This document shows positions 47,208 to 59,544 of a DNA stretch of 64,000 nt, in pieces. The notes under the pieces were generated by a model. That model had not been told where the DNA came from, ran no database searches, and saw only the letters and a program-made list of their open reading frames with translations. The stretch is taken from contig CM049306.1 of the NCBI GenBank assembly GCA_026874595.1, positions 96,649,642-96,713,641 of the forward strand, in the 5' to 3' direction. Position 1 is the stretch's first letter. Each line of letters starts with the position of its first letter. This DNA is from Sipunculus nudus. Its lineage: Eukaryota > Annelida > Sipuncula > Golfingiida > Sipunculidae. The translations under genes and the position numbers were made by a program.

Positions 47208-50200
47208 GAAAATATCCAGATAATTTAACTTTAGGGTTAGGAGAAGAACATAAGATATACAAGTAATTGTTGTACAGTTAGACATCACAACACTAATAAA
47301 TCAATAGTAACTATCACACAACAACAGCTGTTTTTACCTAATGAGTGCTGATAACCATAACAATAGCTCTGTGCCCAAGGGTAAAACATATCTGTAAGGC
47401 CAGCCATGGAATGAAAAAGTTCGGGAATCCTTATTTGTGGAGCACCAAAGTCACAGACGACAATGTTCACAGTGTTCTAAGAGGAGTCTCAAAAGCCCGC
47501 TGAGAGGTCAACACTTCCGAGACTTCAGGCTAAAATAAAACTGATGTGCTGCCATCGTTGGTATTATATCGCTGATAACGGGCTGAGCACCTCCCCCTGA
47601 CTGCTGAGTGACAACAAGGAGCGTTGCCGTGCTATAAACTACCCGGGCACCATAGATCAACGCAACTCTCACTGATTAGCAGCCTCTCATTGCAATGATT
47701 GGAACTGGATGTCCACCGATCCTTACATCCCACAATGCTTCAACCGCCAGATGTTAAGAAACCATATCATGCCACTCATCACTTACAACTACTTCATTTC
47801 AAGTGAATCAGTTTGCAACTAATCAAATTTAATGGTAAGGCCCACTCAGCAGCTCACAGTGACACCTTTGTGTGTGCTTTGGTACAAAATGCTTGGATAA
47901 GAAGGAGGGAGGTTGATTTCCTTAAATGGCCGAGGATTATCAGAGATAAGGTGATCTACGCAGGCTGCCATGCCAGGAAATCCTTGACGTTCATTCTGTT
48001 GTGTCGTGATGAAACTGCGCAATAGCAAAGACGTTAAGCTTAAAATGTTAAAGACAACTTGGAAACCCAGTTCAAGTGTCTGGCTGGAACTGTTTGAAAG
48101 GCAATCATAGTTCTTCTCTTATCATTTCTGACTTGGAGTAATTCAGACTGACCTAACTTATGGCCAGGAATCACACAATACAAAATGAGATAATATGAAA
48201 CTAAACTTGTTCAGGATTAAATAACAATTATTAATCATAACCATACATTTATTTCCAAGCCAAATCTTAAATATTTAAAGTATCAGGAAAGCAAACCAAT
48301 AGCAGACCAAGTTTTGGTTAAGATATCTTGAATTTAGGGAATAAAATCAACTGAGATTTTTGTGAAGACATCTTATGATTGAGGGTGTGAAGGACAGAAT
48401 GAACATCAGTTTTTGACCTAATGAGTGCCTTGACTGCTTAAACTTTTTGTATGAGACATTCAATATATTTAATGAGCTGCCACCTCATTTTATTGCCTAA
48501 ATGTGCCTGATTTTTTTCAAACTGCTGACTTGAATGACTATAAAACTGGAATCTTGTATTTATGGTGTTCATTTGTACAAGAAAATATGACTGATATGAT
48601 GATATATGACTAAACATATATTGACTCTGGATGGCTAACAATGAACACTTTGCCAGGGGCCACAAAATCATGAGGCAGCACTTGATTTGGGAGGGGCAAT
48701 TATTAGGTCAAATATGATAAATTAGTGGATGGTAAATATCAATGGATAATAAGTCTGAGAATGGTTGGCCTGCTGGAGCATACTTAATTAACACTGATAA
48801 ACACTAGATTTCCAGCACCTACCTTTGTTTATCCTGAAGACTGATGTCATGCTCTGCATCTGAGCTTGATGAATGTCCACGGTGCTGTCTGGCGTGGCTG
48901 AATGCCGTCCTTTACTGGATTCTGCCAAGAACACAAAGTATTACATCATAAAACTCAGTTCAGGCTAAACTATTTCACATCAAACCTCAATCTTATACAA
49001 CAACTGATGTAAACTTGATTCGTTCAGTTTTGTAGCTGCCATTTATTATTATTATTTTTTTATATTTGTTTCACACAATATCAGATATACTTCAGACCTC
49101 CTGACAGGCTGCTGAAATCTTAACTTTTGAATACTATGTCTAGTAATAAAACTAATCATGAAAACACATTTGTTTCATTTCATTAAAACATGCAAAATAG
49201 TTTTTCATGTATTCTCATATTGTGGATCAGGGTAATATCTATGGGATATACCTATATAGTCTATAGTTTTCTAGTTTTTTTGTACCCCAAATCATTTGTC
49301 ATATCTTAAGTCCTGTCCTTGAGTTCACAAACACTGTACCAGTATCACACAAAACGGCAATGGTGTACTTTGAGGTACGTAAGCCACAACAAGGCATGAG
49401 AACAGGTGACAACACGGTCTGTACAGACATTATGATCTGTATATTATGTACACAAGTTGTGATCTGTGTACTATAGTGCTAGTAGTGTACATGAAATAAA
49501 GCCTGTACACCAACTTTTGTATATAGAATCTGCAGTCTTACAATGATGTCACCCACACAGTAATATAAAGTGATGAAGTTAAAAATGACCATGGTCGAAC
49601 CAATAAATCATACTTAATACAGGTCACTGTGGTGAGGGGTACTGTTATTTATAGCCTGTGCTGTAAGTATTGTCTGTATGTGGTAAAACAGGGGTCACCC
49701 AGTACAGATGCTGTGTGTAAACATTAGCTCATCCTCAAGCCATTTCCTCATCCACTCTCCATCACGACACAGCTACACACCATATGTCAGAAGCAATGTA
49801 CGTCCACAGAAAGAATAACTATATTGAACTGTATCTTTACTCTAAAGAGCTTTTAAATGATTTGGTGAACTATATGATGAGTTGAAAACTAATCTTTATA
49901 CACACTAAATTCTTTGAATAAATATTAAGGTGAAGCTCCCTAAAAATAAACACATAAACAAGGGACCTATGGGTCACTGTGCTCAGCTGACGTTAACCTT
50001 GAAGGTAAAAATCTGAAATAATATCAAATGAAGATAAAGTGTAAGAGGAAGAGGTAATAAAGGCCATGGTTGGTTTATATGATTGGTTTGTATTGATGAG
50101 CAGGAAATTGTTGCAAAAAAATATTTTGTGACCTGACCATGTGTTTCCTAATGTTGAAACTAAAGCATGTGAGCAGTTTGTGAACAAATGATCTGTACTA

Positions 50201-53200
50201 TTACCATGATCATTAGTTGTTTTTTTGATTAACTGTTGACATTTCAGTAGTTCACACATTTGTTCAATCGAATCTATTTTTTTGTATAATATATATTATT
50301 AAATATATATGTATTTTTTTTTATGAAATGTATACAGTTGAAATAGAGCTAATAAACAACATAAAACAGGGCAAAAAAAGCCTGATCTCAAATTCTGCTG
50401 AGGCAGGAAAATAATGAACAAATGTTTGTATTAAATCCTCATTTTTTTTATCACATCAATTATTTTCTAATTTAAGTTTATATTTCTATACATTTCCAAT
50501 TTAACATATATATCTGAATATTAAAGTTGATTCATAATTCTCAATTCCATCATCATAAATCTCAATCTTGTCAGATAACACCACATCATGCATACAAATG
50601 TTTATTTATTTTTACCACAAAAATATATCTTTTAAATCTGCAAAACAATAAATATCTAAAAATAATACTTGATTTAGATTTCACAATTTTTAATTGTGTC
50701 TTTATTTATCCATAATGTGCTTCATATTTTATAATAATTTAAGCATACTGATGGGTTCAATTATATTTGTTAAAATCATTTAAAAGAAATTTGATTTCTT
50801 TAAAAATGTTACATTACACAACATTGCATCTTCTTGATTACACCTTGAATTATTTTTTCAAGGAAAGTTTTTGCATATCGGAGTGGAAACAGCATTACAA
50901 TTAAGGAGATACAGTGAAAACAATAACAATTACTGCATAACACTTGGTGGGTTGGGTTTGCGGGGGGGGGGGGGGGGGGGGGGGGGTGATTGGGGTGGTG
51001 ATATGAGAATAACTGTACACCTGTCACAGCAGGGGATCTCCCCCAGTGACTGTAACAAATCAGAAACCCTGGCATAGCTGACTTCCAGTGACCTGGAGTG
51101 GGACCCTGCATCTGTAATCAAAGCAAGTGACTACAGAAAAAAAAATCAATAACTAGCTTAATTTTCAAGCTTTTATTTTCAAATTTCAGATTTAGACAAA
51201 CTAAATATTTATGTTTACATGCTGTGAAAATTAAATCAATGGTGCTTACAGGAAAAAAAACGTGCCATGGTCAAAGTTGGGCAAAATTTAAGGTACTGAT
51301 TTTATTTTTATGCTAATAACTTAAAAAATTTACAAAATTCAGATCTAATTTTGGGTAAACAATTGAAGATCTTAATTAAACATAGTTATATACTTGAGAA
51401 AATAGACTCTAGTTTCAAAATTTTTCATGTTAAGTGAGTTATTATTTTTCCTGATTTTTTACAAAGTCCATTTTGTTTGGGCCCATAACTTAAAGAATTT
51501 ATAACTTACAGACTTAATTTCTTGCATGTACATAGGAACAATATAGAGGAATATTTATGGTTAATATGAGGAAAAACAGATGAGTGGTTTTGATATTAGG
51601 CAGTCCTGAAGTGTGAAAATAGGATTTTAATAAAAAATTGAGGTTTTTCCTTAATTTCTCAAAGGAACGAAGTCGCAAAGACCCAGTTTTCGGCTTGGTA
51701 GGAGATCTTGGGGACATCTAACATTATGCTGAATTTTGGATTCCTAGGTCTTACGGTTTCAAAACGTGCCACATCTACGGACGGACGGACAGACGGACGG
51801 ACGACGGACAATGGACCACGACTATAGCTCAGATGACTTATAGTCAGCTGAGCTAAAAACTCAATAAAAGTGTTCACTGAAAAAATTAATGGATTTCAAA
51901 ATGATATATAATAAAATGATATTTTTTTTTGTGTGAATGTTTAATCAACATGGCACAGAAAAGTGAAATATATGAGTTTGCCTGTATGATACTCTCTCTA
52001 CCTAGAGCTCTTAATCAGACTTTTAGGTGTTCTCCCTGAGTTGTGTGATTTTTGTGTTTCATGAAATTAAAAACAACTGTTTTCATGAAAGAGGTTTAAT
52101 GCCAACTCTGCTATTGTGCTTTAATTTAGTGTAAACCAATGGGTAATACTGGTGAAGTAGGATCAGACAAAAATAAAGGTTGAAACTCTTGTGAAAAAAA
52201 TCTGCTATTAATATTATTTAATAGATACAACAGTTGCTGCGTGGCTGAATATCTGATATGTGAATCAATGTACAGGATCATGTGGGACTATGTTATTAGA
52301 GGGAACTATGTCAAACAGAAACTGAACAGGATAAAGTGAAAGTGAATTCATGGAAGTTTTGAGCATCCTGGGAGGGGCCCAGGGTCTGTATTACAGATAT
52401 TGCATTTGAATACACATTTGTAAAAACACATGTACTCTTGCACAAGTACATACTGTGATACACCTTAATATACACAAAATACACATCTACATACACATAC
52501 AAAACCATCACACACATGTACACACCATCACACATATGTACAGCCACCATTGCACCCATGTAAACACACTGTCCCTCATACATACATATATATACTACAC
52601 TCAAATATAATTCAAGCACTATAACATATGTCCACAGCCTAAAAAATATGTTGATTCACACAAATGAACACATGCTCTGTCACACATGTACACTACATGC
52701 TATCAAATCAAATTCAAGATACAATATTTTGTACTAAATATATGACCAGTCTTATTTAACTGGAACCAGTTATGTAAACTGGACTTCAACTATAAATAAG
52801 AATTATTATAATTAATAATATATAATATGCACAATTTCAGGGCATTCCATCATCCATGCACCAGTTTATGAAATTGTAAACCTTTGTAAAAGTCATGTTT
52901 AATCAATATTGCCCAAACTAGTGAACTTTCATACATGTGTTTCTCTCTGTACATCTCTTAATCAGTCATGCAGGTTTTTTCGAGTTGTGTGTTTTCATGA
53001 AAGATGTTTCAAATTTCAATTTCCATGCTAACTTTATTGATCAAATGAAAAAAAATTCTCCAACAATGTGACAGTCACAATAACACAGCAGCATCTACCA
53101 CCGACAGTTAAGTGTGACTACAGATTGCAAGTTTCTCATAACAGGACATAAGGGTACACCACAGTCATACTTTCGATACTGTTTCATAATATAAACAAAG

Positions 53201-55981
53201 AGGTAAAATGTGATAAAAGCACAACAGATATAGATGGAGCACAGGAAGTTTCATTTATTTTTAAATATTAATTGTTCAATTTTACCGAAATCCATTAGCC
53301 ATAAAGCCAAAAAAAATAAAAGGTATGGTTCTCAGGCACCGCCCGGTTCAGTTTAAACCCCACGCATCATACTTTTTATTCTGATTTTCATCTTTCAAGA
53401 AGATAAAATAATACAATTTTGATCAGATTTCCTTTTTTATGTAGTCCTTTCACCTGTTTAGCAAAAAAACCCTGTTATTTCAATGCTTTTCCCTGATCAT
53501 ATGACATTTAAAACAAAACATAAAAAAAGGTAAAGATAAAATACCACCTACCCGCAGTGATTTCTGTTAAAAAAAAGTGCCTGAGAACCATACCTTTTTA
53601 TTTTTTTGGCCTAATCAAAGCAGGATAACCTTCACCTGGTCACTGTTGAGAACCATAATGGCATTTTTACACAGAGCAGACCTACCCTGTATTTATACTG
53701 AGATTTTTATATGCCATAATACCAAAGCAAGCATTGTTAAGCCCACGTGTATTTGCGGTGAGGGTGAAAGTGCTACATCTGTCCTCACATGACCATGTAC
53801 CTTCCCTACTTGTCTACATCAAAGAGCTGGTGAACCTGCTCCATCATTCACTTTACTGGGGCCATTAATAGTGTAATCAAACATCACACACATTTCTATT
53901 CAACAATCAACATTGAGCTTCCTTGGATTCACATTTTTTAACCCTCCAATGATCAATGCCCAGAGTAATGTTCATAAAAAGAGTCATGGCCCATTATAAC
54001 CATGTTTAACCCATTATGAGTGCCCTGATAACATACATGTAGGTGTGGTGAAATGAGCTATGAGGTTTGTTTGATGTGTGGGACTAGGGTCAGGTCTTCC
54101 TGAATGTAAAAAGCCTCAGGTACAGGTGATCATGACCTACTTCTCCATATATGGTCACTCTACTTCCTGCTCCTGTGACTATATATGGTAACAAACCATC
54201 CGGCTGATAACAGCTAATCTAACTTAAATTTGCTGTGTATCATAAGTGACACTGAGTGTCTCAATTAAAAATAAAGTACTGGTACCTTGTCCAGAACAAT
54301 ATTCCTTTAATCAATGTCAATCAATGGTGCACACATACATGTTTCCTAACAGATATTCATTAATTTTCCACCAAAATTTATGTTCCCTTGATGGGAGAAA
54401 GATATAAGGAAATTTAGAGATAAACACATCAAATTGAATAAAGAGTTAACATGGTCACCTGCATGAAGTTTCTGGAACAACAAACCTTTTAATAAAACAT
54501 ACTTTTGATTATAATAATAATAATAATGTAATGAATTAATCCAAACAGAAAATAATATAATGGACATAGATATATCATATCATTAGAGTAAGCATACCTT
54601 AATAATAATTGCAAAAAATATCTATTTATAAGATATATGTATGTAAATTTACAATTATTACCTCTGCCAAGGAGCAGGTGATATTTTTTTATCAGCTTTG
54701 GTTTGTTTGTCTGTTAGCCACATTACTAAAAAAGTCAAAAAAAGATTCTGATGAAATTTTCAGGAAAGCTCCGCAATGATACAAGGCAAATTTGATTTAA
54801 TTTTGGGGGAAATCCCCATCACCATATGGATCCACAAATTTTTTAGGAGAATTATGCTGCATTTCTGATAAGCAGCCATATGGGGGTAATGAGATGCATT
54901 GGCAGAGGTCTGCGCTCTCAGAGTGCTTTTCTAGTTGTATATTTATTAAATATAGTTAAAAAAGTTCATCTGTACACAAAAAATGATGCAACATTAATTA
55001 CAGCATAGCACCAAAAAAGCTAACTAAATTCTACATATGTTTTGCCTCTATTGATCACAGAGACTTGTGTGTCATTGATAAACTGATATGACATCATAAT
55101 GGGAAGAGAACGTCATGTCTGATTGCTTTCTGCAGTTTTGTCCCTCTCATGTAAGGGTCTACAGGGACAAAGGTGCTCAAAAGAGTCATGTTGGAAACTT
55201 CCTGATAATTTCAGCAACAAATATTTTCATTTGTGACAACACCAAATCGCTTACTACAGATACTAGGTAACTTGAATATATATTAGATAAACCAGTATTT
55301 TGTCCCAATAAAATCACAATATGGATCCACAAATTCAGACTTACAAAATGTGAAAATTCTAACTGAGCATTCTGGTAAAATATGAAAAATATCTTATTTT
55401 TTCTGAGCAATGTGGTGCATTTGACTGCATGTGTGCTAATATCAATTGATGTCAACAGGACCAGAAGAAACCCACAGGTTTGACCCACTGATATCAACAG
55501 GACTGGAGGACACCCACAGGTTTGACCCACTGATATCAACAGGACAGAAGGAATCCCACAGGTGACCCACTGATATCAACCGGACTGGAGGACACCCACA
55601 GGTTTTACCCACTGATATCAATAGGACTGGAGGACACCCGCAGGTCTGACCCACTAATATCAATAGGACTAGAAGAAACCCACAGGTTTGACCCACTGAT
55701 ATCAACAGGACTGGAGGACACCCACAGGTCTGACCAACTGAGATAAATTGAAGAAACTCATGGGTCTGACCCCTTGATATCAATAGGACAGAGCTGGTGG
55801 AAACCTTAAGAGATTGCTGGGATTAATACTTAAAAAAATGCATCGGCACCAGGATACTGTTGTACAGCCAGTGCTGTTTGTGTAACATGATGTACCTGTG
55901 TAACATGACCGTGACAAGACTGATGTATGTAAACAGGAGGTTGTAAGGTATAATTCTCTCACCTTCCATGTCTGGCACCAT
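44447..55981 (-). CDS. ELK: ELK-type ETS-domain transcription factor (ternary complex factor)
   Basis: Gene-level entry. Coding exons 55981-55963, 48921-48823 and 45582-44447 join in phase 1-1 to a 417-residue protein. It has a 40-residue N-terminal extension (MVPDMEESSKGRH...), then the ETS DNA-binding domain at residues ~41-130. The domain includes [35 protein letters not shown] with the two DNA-contacting arginines of helix 3, and [14 protein letters not shown]. After it come two SUMO-type motifs (VKTE, VKME), a possible MAPK D-site (KPKPDPLTL), and a C-terminal activation block with [15 protein letters not shown], an FxFP ERK-docking motif (FQFP) and several Ser-Pro sites. This order is that of ELK1/3/4. 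It should act in the nucleus with SRF downstream of MAPK. A clear SRF-binding B-box was not seen. An alternative first exon exists at 47338-47470. Confidence 0.93.
45583..47337 (-). other. ELK intron with simple repeats
   Basis: AT-rich intron. It includes poly-G (46500-46520), a palindromic minisatellite at 46850-47170 and (AT)n at 47171-47202 (listed separately). No exon recognised. Confidence 0.5.
46850..47202. repeat. Palindromic ~48-bp minisatellite plus (AT)n
   Basis: Five or six diverged units of GGCCCAGTTTAAAATCAGTC with CAGATCAAAATTTTAATCTG. Several contain near-perfect palindromes (AGATCAAAATTTTAATCT; GGCCGGCCCAGTTTAAA with TTTAA..GGGCC), so single strands can fold. The array ends at a 32-bp (AT)n run. 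Confidence 0.8.
47338..47470 (-). CDS. ELK: Alternative first coding exon of the ELK-like gene (isoform B)
   Basis: On the minus strand, ATG at 47470-47468 opens 44 codons ([44 protein letters not shown]). It ends in phase 1 at a donor TTAG|gtaaaa, exactly the phase needed to join the ETS exon (...[13 protein letters not shown]). Composition is protein-like (Trp, Tyr, Cys, Pro) and unlike the AT-rich intron around it. Use would yield a 422-residue protein with a different N-terminus. It was inferred from phase, donor and composition; no transcript was available. Confidence 0.6.
47480..47760 (-). promoter_or_regulatory. Possible internal promoter of the ELK-like gene
   Basis: A ~250-bp block of higher GC with CpGs lies directly upstream of the alternative first exon. 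On the minus strand it has a CCAAT box (about 47698-47702) and a TATAAT-like element (about 47558). The gap to the ATG (~90-230 bases) is suitable for a short 5' UTR. Confidence 0.35.
48823..48921 (-). CDS. ELK: ELK exon 3 (N-terminal extension)
   Basis: The acceptor is gtgttcttggcag and the donor is ACAAAG|gtaggt; 99 nt, phase 1 in and out. It encodes [20 protein letters not shown] and [12 protein letters not shown], a polar Ser/Gln-rich segment before the ETS domain. Because it is symmetric it can be skipped or replaced without changing frame. Confidence 0.8.
49950..51865. mobile_element. Dispersed repeat, copy 2 of the 12773-13880 family
   Basis: ACAAGGGACCTATGGGTCAC and GCTCAGCTGACG at 49960-50000 match the left end of copy 1. 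The main body (50982-51860) matches 13018-13870 and ends in CGGACGG repeats and TATAGTCAGCTGAGC. About 800 bp of extra AT-rich sequence and a poly-G run (50961-50986) separate the two parts. A third left-end fragment is at about 57290-57330. Confidence 0.6.
53306..53610. mobile_element. 305-bp MITE-like element with 34-bp terminal inverted repeats
   Basis: The left end (53306-53339) and the reverse complement of the right end (53577-53610) agree almost perfectly: GCC, an A tract, TAAAAGGTATGGTTCTCAGG, CAC. The interior is AT-rich and non-coding. Confidence 0.85.
54658..54934. mobile_element. ~277-bp dispersed element, CCTCTGCC...GGCAGAGG ends
   Basis: It begins ATTACCTCTGCCAAGGAG and ends TTGGCAGAGGTCTGCGCTCT followed by CAGAGTGC and TTTTCTAGTT. 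The ends are short inverted repeats. The interior contains GATGAAATTTTCAGGAAAGC and has no coding potential. The overall form resembles a widespread non-autonomous repeat in animal genomes; the name is not recalled. Confidence 0.6.
55440..55790. repeat. 42-bp minisatellite
   Basis: About eight units of GGTTTGACCCACTGATATCA, ACAGGACTGGAGGACACCCA, CA. The unit is a multiple of three, so the minus strand stays open with a 14-residue repeat ([14 protein letters not shown]). It lies in an ELK intron and is unlikely to be a gene. Confidence 0.9.
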
Positions 55982-56011
55982 GAATCCTTGTGTCTCGAAA
56001 CAATGTAATCT
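55963..56011 (-). CDS. ELK: ELK exon 2 with the start codon (isoform A)
   Basis: The minus-strand acceptor is atttttTCCAG and the donor is GGAAG|gtgaga. The ATG at 55981-55979 gives MVPDME and a split Glu codon into the next exon. The 30 exon bases before the ATG are open in frame. If the 58362 UTR exon is spliced here, an in-frame TAG lies upstream with no intervening ATG, so this ATG is the likely start. Confidence 0.7.
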
Positions 56012-58361
56012 CTGGAAAAAATATACATGGTTAATTCCTCACAGAATACCAATCATAAAGTATTTATTCACCGATTAAAGATTATTTATTGGTGACTTTT
56101 ATGTATTATCTACAAAGAAAGACACATCATGAAGGAAAAAACTTGAGTGTGAGTATTTCTGATTACTCAAGTAAAAATAAGGGCTTGGTTACCCACTTAG
56201 GGCTGCTGCTGTGGTACATTTTTTTGATATTTTCACAAAGATATAATGTAGTTAATTTAATATGCATAAAATGATATATAAGTTAATTTAACTGTCAATA
56301 TGGTAACAAGCAGATAATGGTAGTCATTAGTCTGAGATCTAGGTTTTACCTAGAGTGCCCTAGTCAAAAACTGAGTTGCTGTTTTTTACCTAATTGTACC
56401 TCTGCCATATTGAGGGCAAATATGTTCACATCTGATAAAATTGTTTTTCTGTTGGCAAATTTTATGCAAAGAGTGCAAAAAGAGTGTAAAATAAATCTGG
56501 TGGTTCGTAATGATGACAACCAAAGAACAAATTTGGGTCCAAGAAATCAGATTCACCATTAACTGTTTTAATTCTATAGATTCTTCACCATTATGGCATA
56601 TAACTATTTCTTTGTTGGGCTGTTGGTCAAAGCCATTCATAGATATAAAGAAGTGACTTTGATCAGTAGGTGACCTGTGATGGAGTTGTTGAACCATGAT
56701 AATCATAAAAGAGTACAATAAGAACAGGATCCTGATGGAGTTGATGGTCAGTATAAATTACTTACTTGTGTGATCCTGTATTTGAGACAGGTCTGTACAT
56801 GAGAAATCAGTCAGATACCTTTTTAAAAATCTATATGAATACCTTTCAGTTTTTAATACAATATGCAGAAAAGGACCATAAAAAAGCCTAATTTACACAA
56901 ATTATGCTTGATGAACTGGTAATGTCAAACCAGGTGAATTCAGTTCTACTGGTAGACCTTGAGTCAATCATTAAACTGTCAGTGAATCTGTACATATTTG
57001 TTTATATATTTCTATATTCAACATAGCCCTCATTATGAATATAATCTTATTACATCAGAATGCATCAATTAATTTAATCCTTAGAATTATATCTTCTAAA
57101 TGTATCCAGCAAGCAACTTATTAAATAAAAATCCCATGCTCACCAATAGGAAATGTTTCATGCAGGTCTGGGATTAATTTGTTAACACTTAAACTCAATC
57201 AATTACAAATTAGATTATGTGAGAGCAAAGTAAAACAAACATGGATATGGATGAACCTAAATTAGGCTGTACAGGGATGATGAAGTCAAAACAAGTGACC
57301 CATGGGTCATGATGCTCAGCTAAGAACCACCTGTGACATCAACTCTGACACGGACACTTAGTGATACAGGACTTATAAACATGATTTATCCCTTCGAAGG
57401 ACCTCATGATAAATCCATAGCTGAAAAAGGAAATCAGCAATGGTAAAATAATACATGAATTTTCAGTGTACGAGTCTCAATAGTCCCTGGAACTTAAAAA
57501 ACATATTGTCAGGCTAAAATGTTGTTTCATAGATATAGAGAAAACTCATAACAAGTGCAATGGTAACATTCTTTTTTAAAACTATTTTTAGGTATTACTA
57601 ACTGTTGCATCACCACTGCGTAATAGCAGATAGGATACCTGGACAGCATGATCCCTAAAAGATCTGGCCATTGCAACCCCCCCCCCCTTCAGTTAATTTG
57701 GTGAGGAAACTGACGAAGCAGGTTTCCTTATCTGAAGATACATGATTATATTTGCTGATGTACAGAAAGCTTGTAGTATTGATATATGCTTTGAGAGGAT
57801 AAACAAAAATAGACGAGTACACCCACGCATTGGAAGCGAGACGAGGGCCCCCCGAAACAAGTATCATCTAAAGTCAAGATTCTCTGTGTAAATGACAACG
57901 TTTCAGCACACAATCACACCATAAAATCAATATAAATACCGCTATATGCTGAGGTATCCTATGGCTGTCAACTTAGCAACCGTGGTAGTATCCGAGCCAC
58001 TTGATTGAGTGGAATAACAACAAGTTGTTGGTGTGTACGTACTACAACTGGCACGGGCTGTACCGCATAACTATGTCATGACAAAAGCCCACCCGGAAAT
58101 TCTTTCGTGACGTTAAACAGGGATATCTCCCCGAGCCTCGCTTGCTGTAGGCCTAGTACAAAGGATTCAGCGGCATGAGTTAACTATCTAAACTGTCTCC
58201 TGCAAGTCATACCCACTTCAATAAGCGTGGTCTCATAATAAGTCATATCATGTCAAGGTCTCAGATGCTATCCCGAGCTGTCACTTTTGGTCACTCCAGA
58301 ATGGCCACCTGGTAACCCTGTCGACCATATTTTATGTAAACAAATAAACAAGGTCACTTAC
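56012..58361 (-). other. First ELK intron
   Basis: No exon recognised. There is a short poly-C at 57679-57687 and an ETS-like CCGGAA at 58093-58098. Confidence 0.4.
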
Positions 58362-58490
58362 CAAACAAATAAACAGGTGCCCGGGCTTGGTTGTGAAATA
58401 TATCCCTGTATTTAATGTGTGTATGATTTTACATATGACCGCTAGTCTTATCTATAAAGCACGTATGTCCCCACAGATCAGTGACAGTGT
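58362..58490 (-). other. ELK: Probable 5' UTR exon of the ELK-like gene
   Basis: A consensus donor GTTTG|GTAAGTGA on the minus strand ends this exon at 58362. A TATATA element at about 58519-58525 would place a start near 58490. In the frame of the downstream ATG a TAG occurs in this segment and no ATG follows it. The 5' end is inferred. Confidence 0.4.
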
Positions 58491-58805
58491 TGTTCAGTCG
58501 CCAGTGTCGGTATCAGGCTTGTATATAACGTGATCTGATCACTGTTTTTAGGTCACGGGCGGTCGACTTGGTCACTCTGACAGCTGTACTTGATGGGACC
58601 TCCTCACATGTCTCGACTGGAGGGAACTTTCAGTTGTCAACGGTCAGCGGAAATACTTGCTGTCAAATCTGGCGCAATTCAACAAAGCGACGGATGTTCC
58701 CGCTTTCAAAATTGAGTGTTAGGTAAACACGCTGAGTATAAGATCGCTCGCTACGCGGCAAGGCCGATAATCGTAAGATTTCTTGATAATTCCTGCATAC
58801 ACTCC

Positions 58806-58894
58806 CCATATTTGGAGTAAAGTTGCGTGACTCATGCCAATAACTTCCGGGTGGGGTTTCTTCATATGGTAGCGCCCCGCCTCCTCTGACGTCA
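58806..58894 (-). promoter_or_regulatory. Serum-response-like cluster: CArG, AP-1, ETS, GC box, CRE
   Basis: Within 90 bp are a perfect CArG box CCATATTTGG (58806-58815), AP-1 TGACTCA (58828-58834), an ETS site ACTTCCGGG (58843-58851; CCGGAAGT on the minus strand), a GC-box-like GCCCCGCCTCC (about 58873-58883) and a palindromic CRE TGACGTCA (58887-58894). It lies about 300 bp upstream of the inferred start of the ELK-like gene. The motifs are seen directly; function is inferred. Confidence 0.5.
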
Positions 58895-59540
58895 ATCTAT
58901 GACGTACGGGCACCTTATTAGGGAAAGGTCAGAGGTTATTCATGACGTTTAAGGTCAGGTCAGAGGTTATCAGGTGAACCACAACAAAGCCATGCCTGTT
59001 CTGGCATGCGGGCATACCGCGTGTTTCCAGTCTGCGTGCCGCAGTGTGCGTATTATCTCTTGCAAAGTTTATGTGCCTTTTTTCCGGCTTTTCCAGCAAA
59101 TGCCATATTTTTAAAGTAATTGTCAACTCATCTGGATATATATCTTGTAAATGTAAACAGTGTGCACTCGGTGACCGAAGTAAACAATATGGCCACGCCC
59201 GTCCATATAGGCGCTTGGATTAAGCTTGAAGAAAGGGTTTGGCTTTGATGTAAAGCACACATGGCCTGTTATAAATGGGTTTACAACTTGGCTCATGTGT
59301 CTCTTTATATTTTGGCAAGGTACGGCGCCATTGTCCTTCAGATAATGCAAACAGCTTATGCAGGTCACGACTGAAAATGAAATGCATGGATTAATCACAA
59401 AATTATGCTGGTCATTTGTGATATGCTACATTTGATAAATGTGACAGAGTCCACGGTATAATAGATTTTTTTTTCGAGATAACAAGTAAAACCCATGTAG
59501 CACACAGTACACATCTATTATACAGAAAATGTACCCATTT
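58895..59540. other. Flank upstream of the ELK promoter region, no feature recognised
   Basis: Mixed-composition sequence without supportable genes on either strand. Confidence 0.4.
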
Positions 59541-59544
59541 ACAT

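Larger units (their letters stand above)
48922..55962 (-). other. Long ELK intron with mobile elements
   Basis: No exon recognised. Contents listed separately are a dispersed repeat (49950-51865), MITE-like elements (53306-53610, 54658-54934) and a 42-bp minisatellite (55440-55790). In addition, two diverged copies of a ~150-bp repeat (51940-52110 and 52895-53040; TTTAATCAA..ATGGC, TCTTAATCAG, GTTTTCATGAAAGA) and a CACATGTACAC-rich simple repeat (52430-52610) are present. Confidence 0.6.

Noticed and set aside
55186-55783. Minus-strand frames with a 14-residue repeat
   Set aside because: The 42-bp unit is divisible by three, so stop-free reading is automatic; located in an ELK intron.
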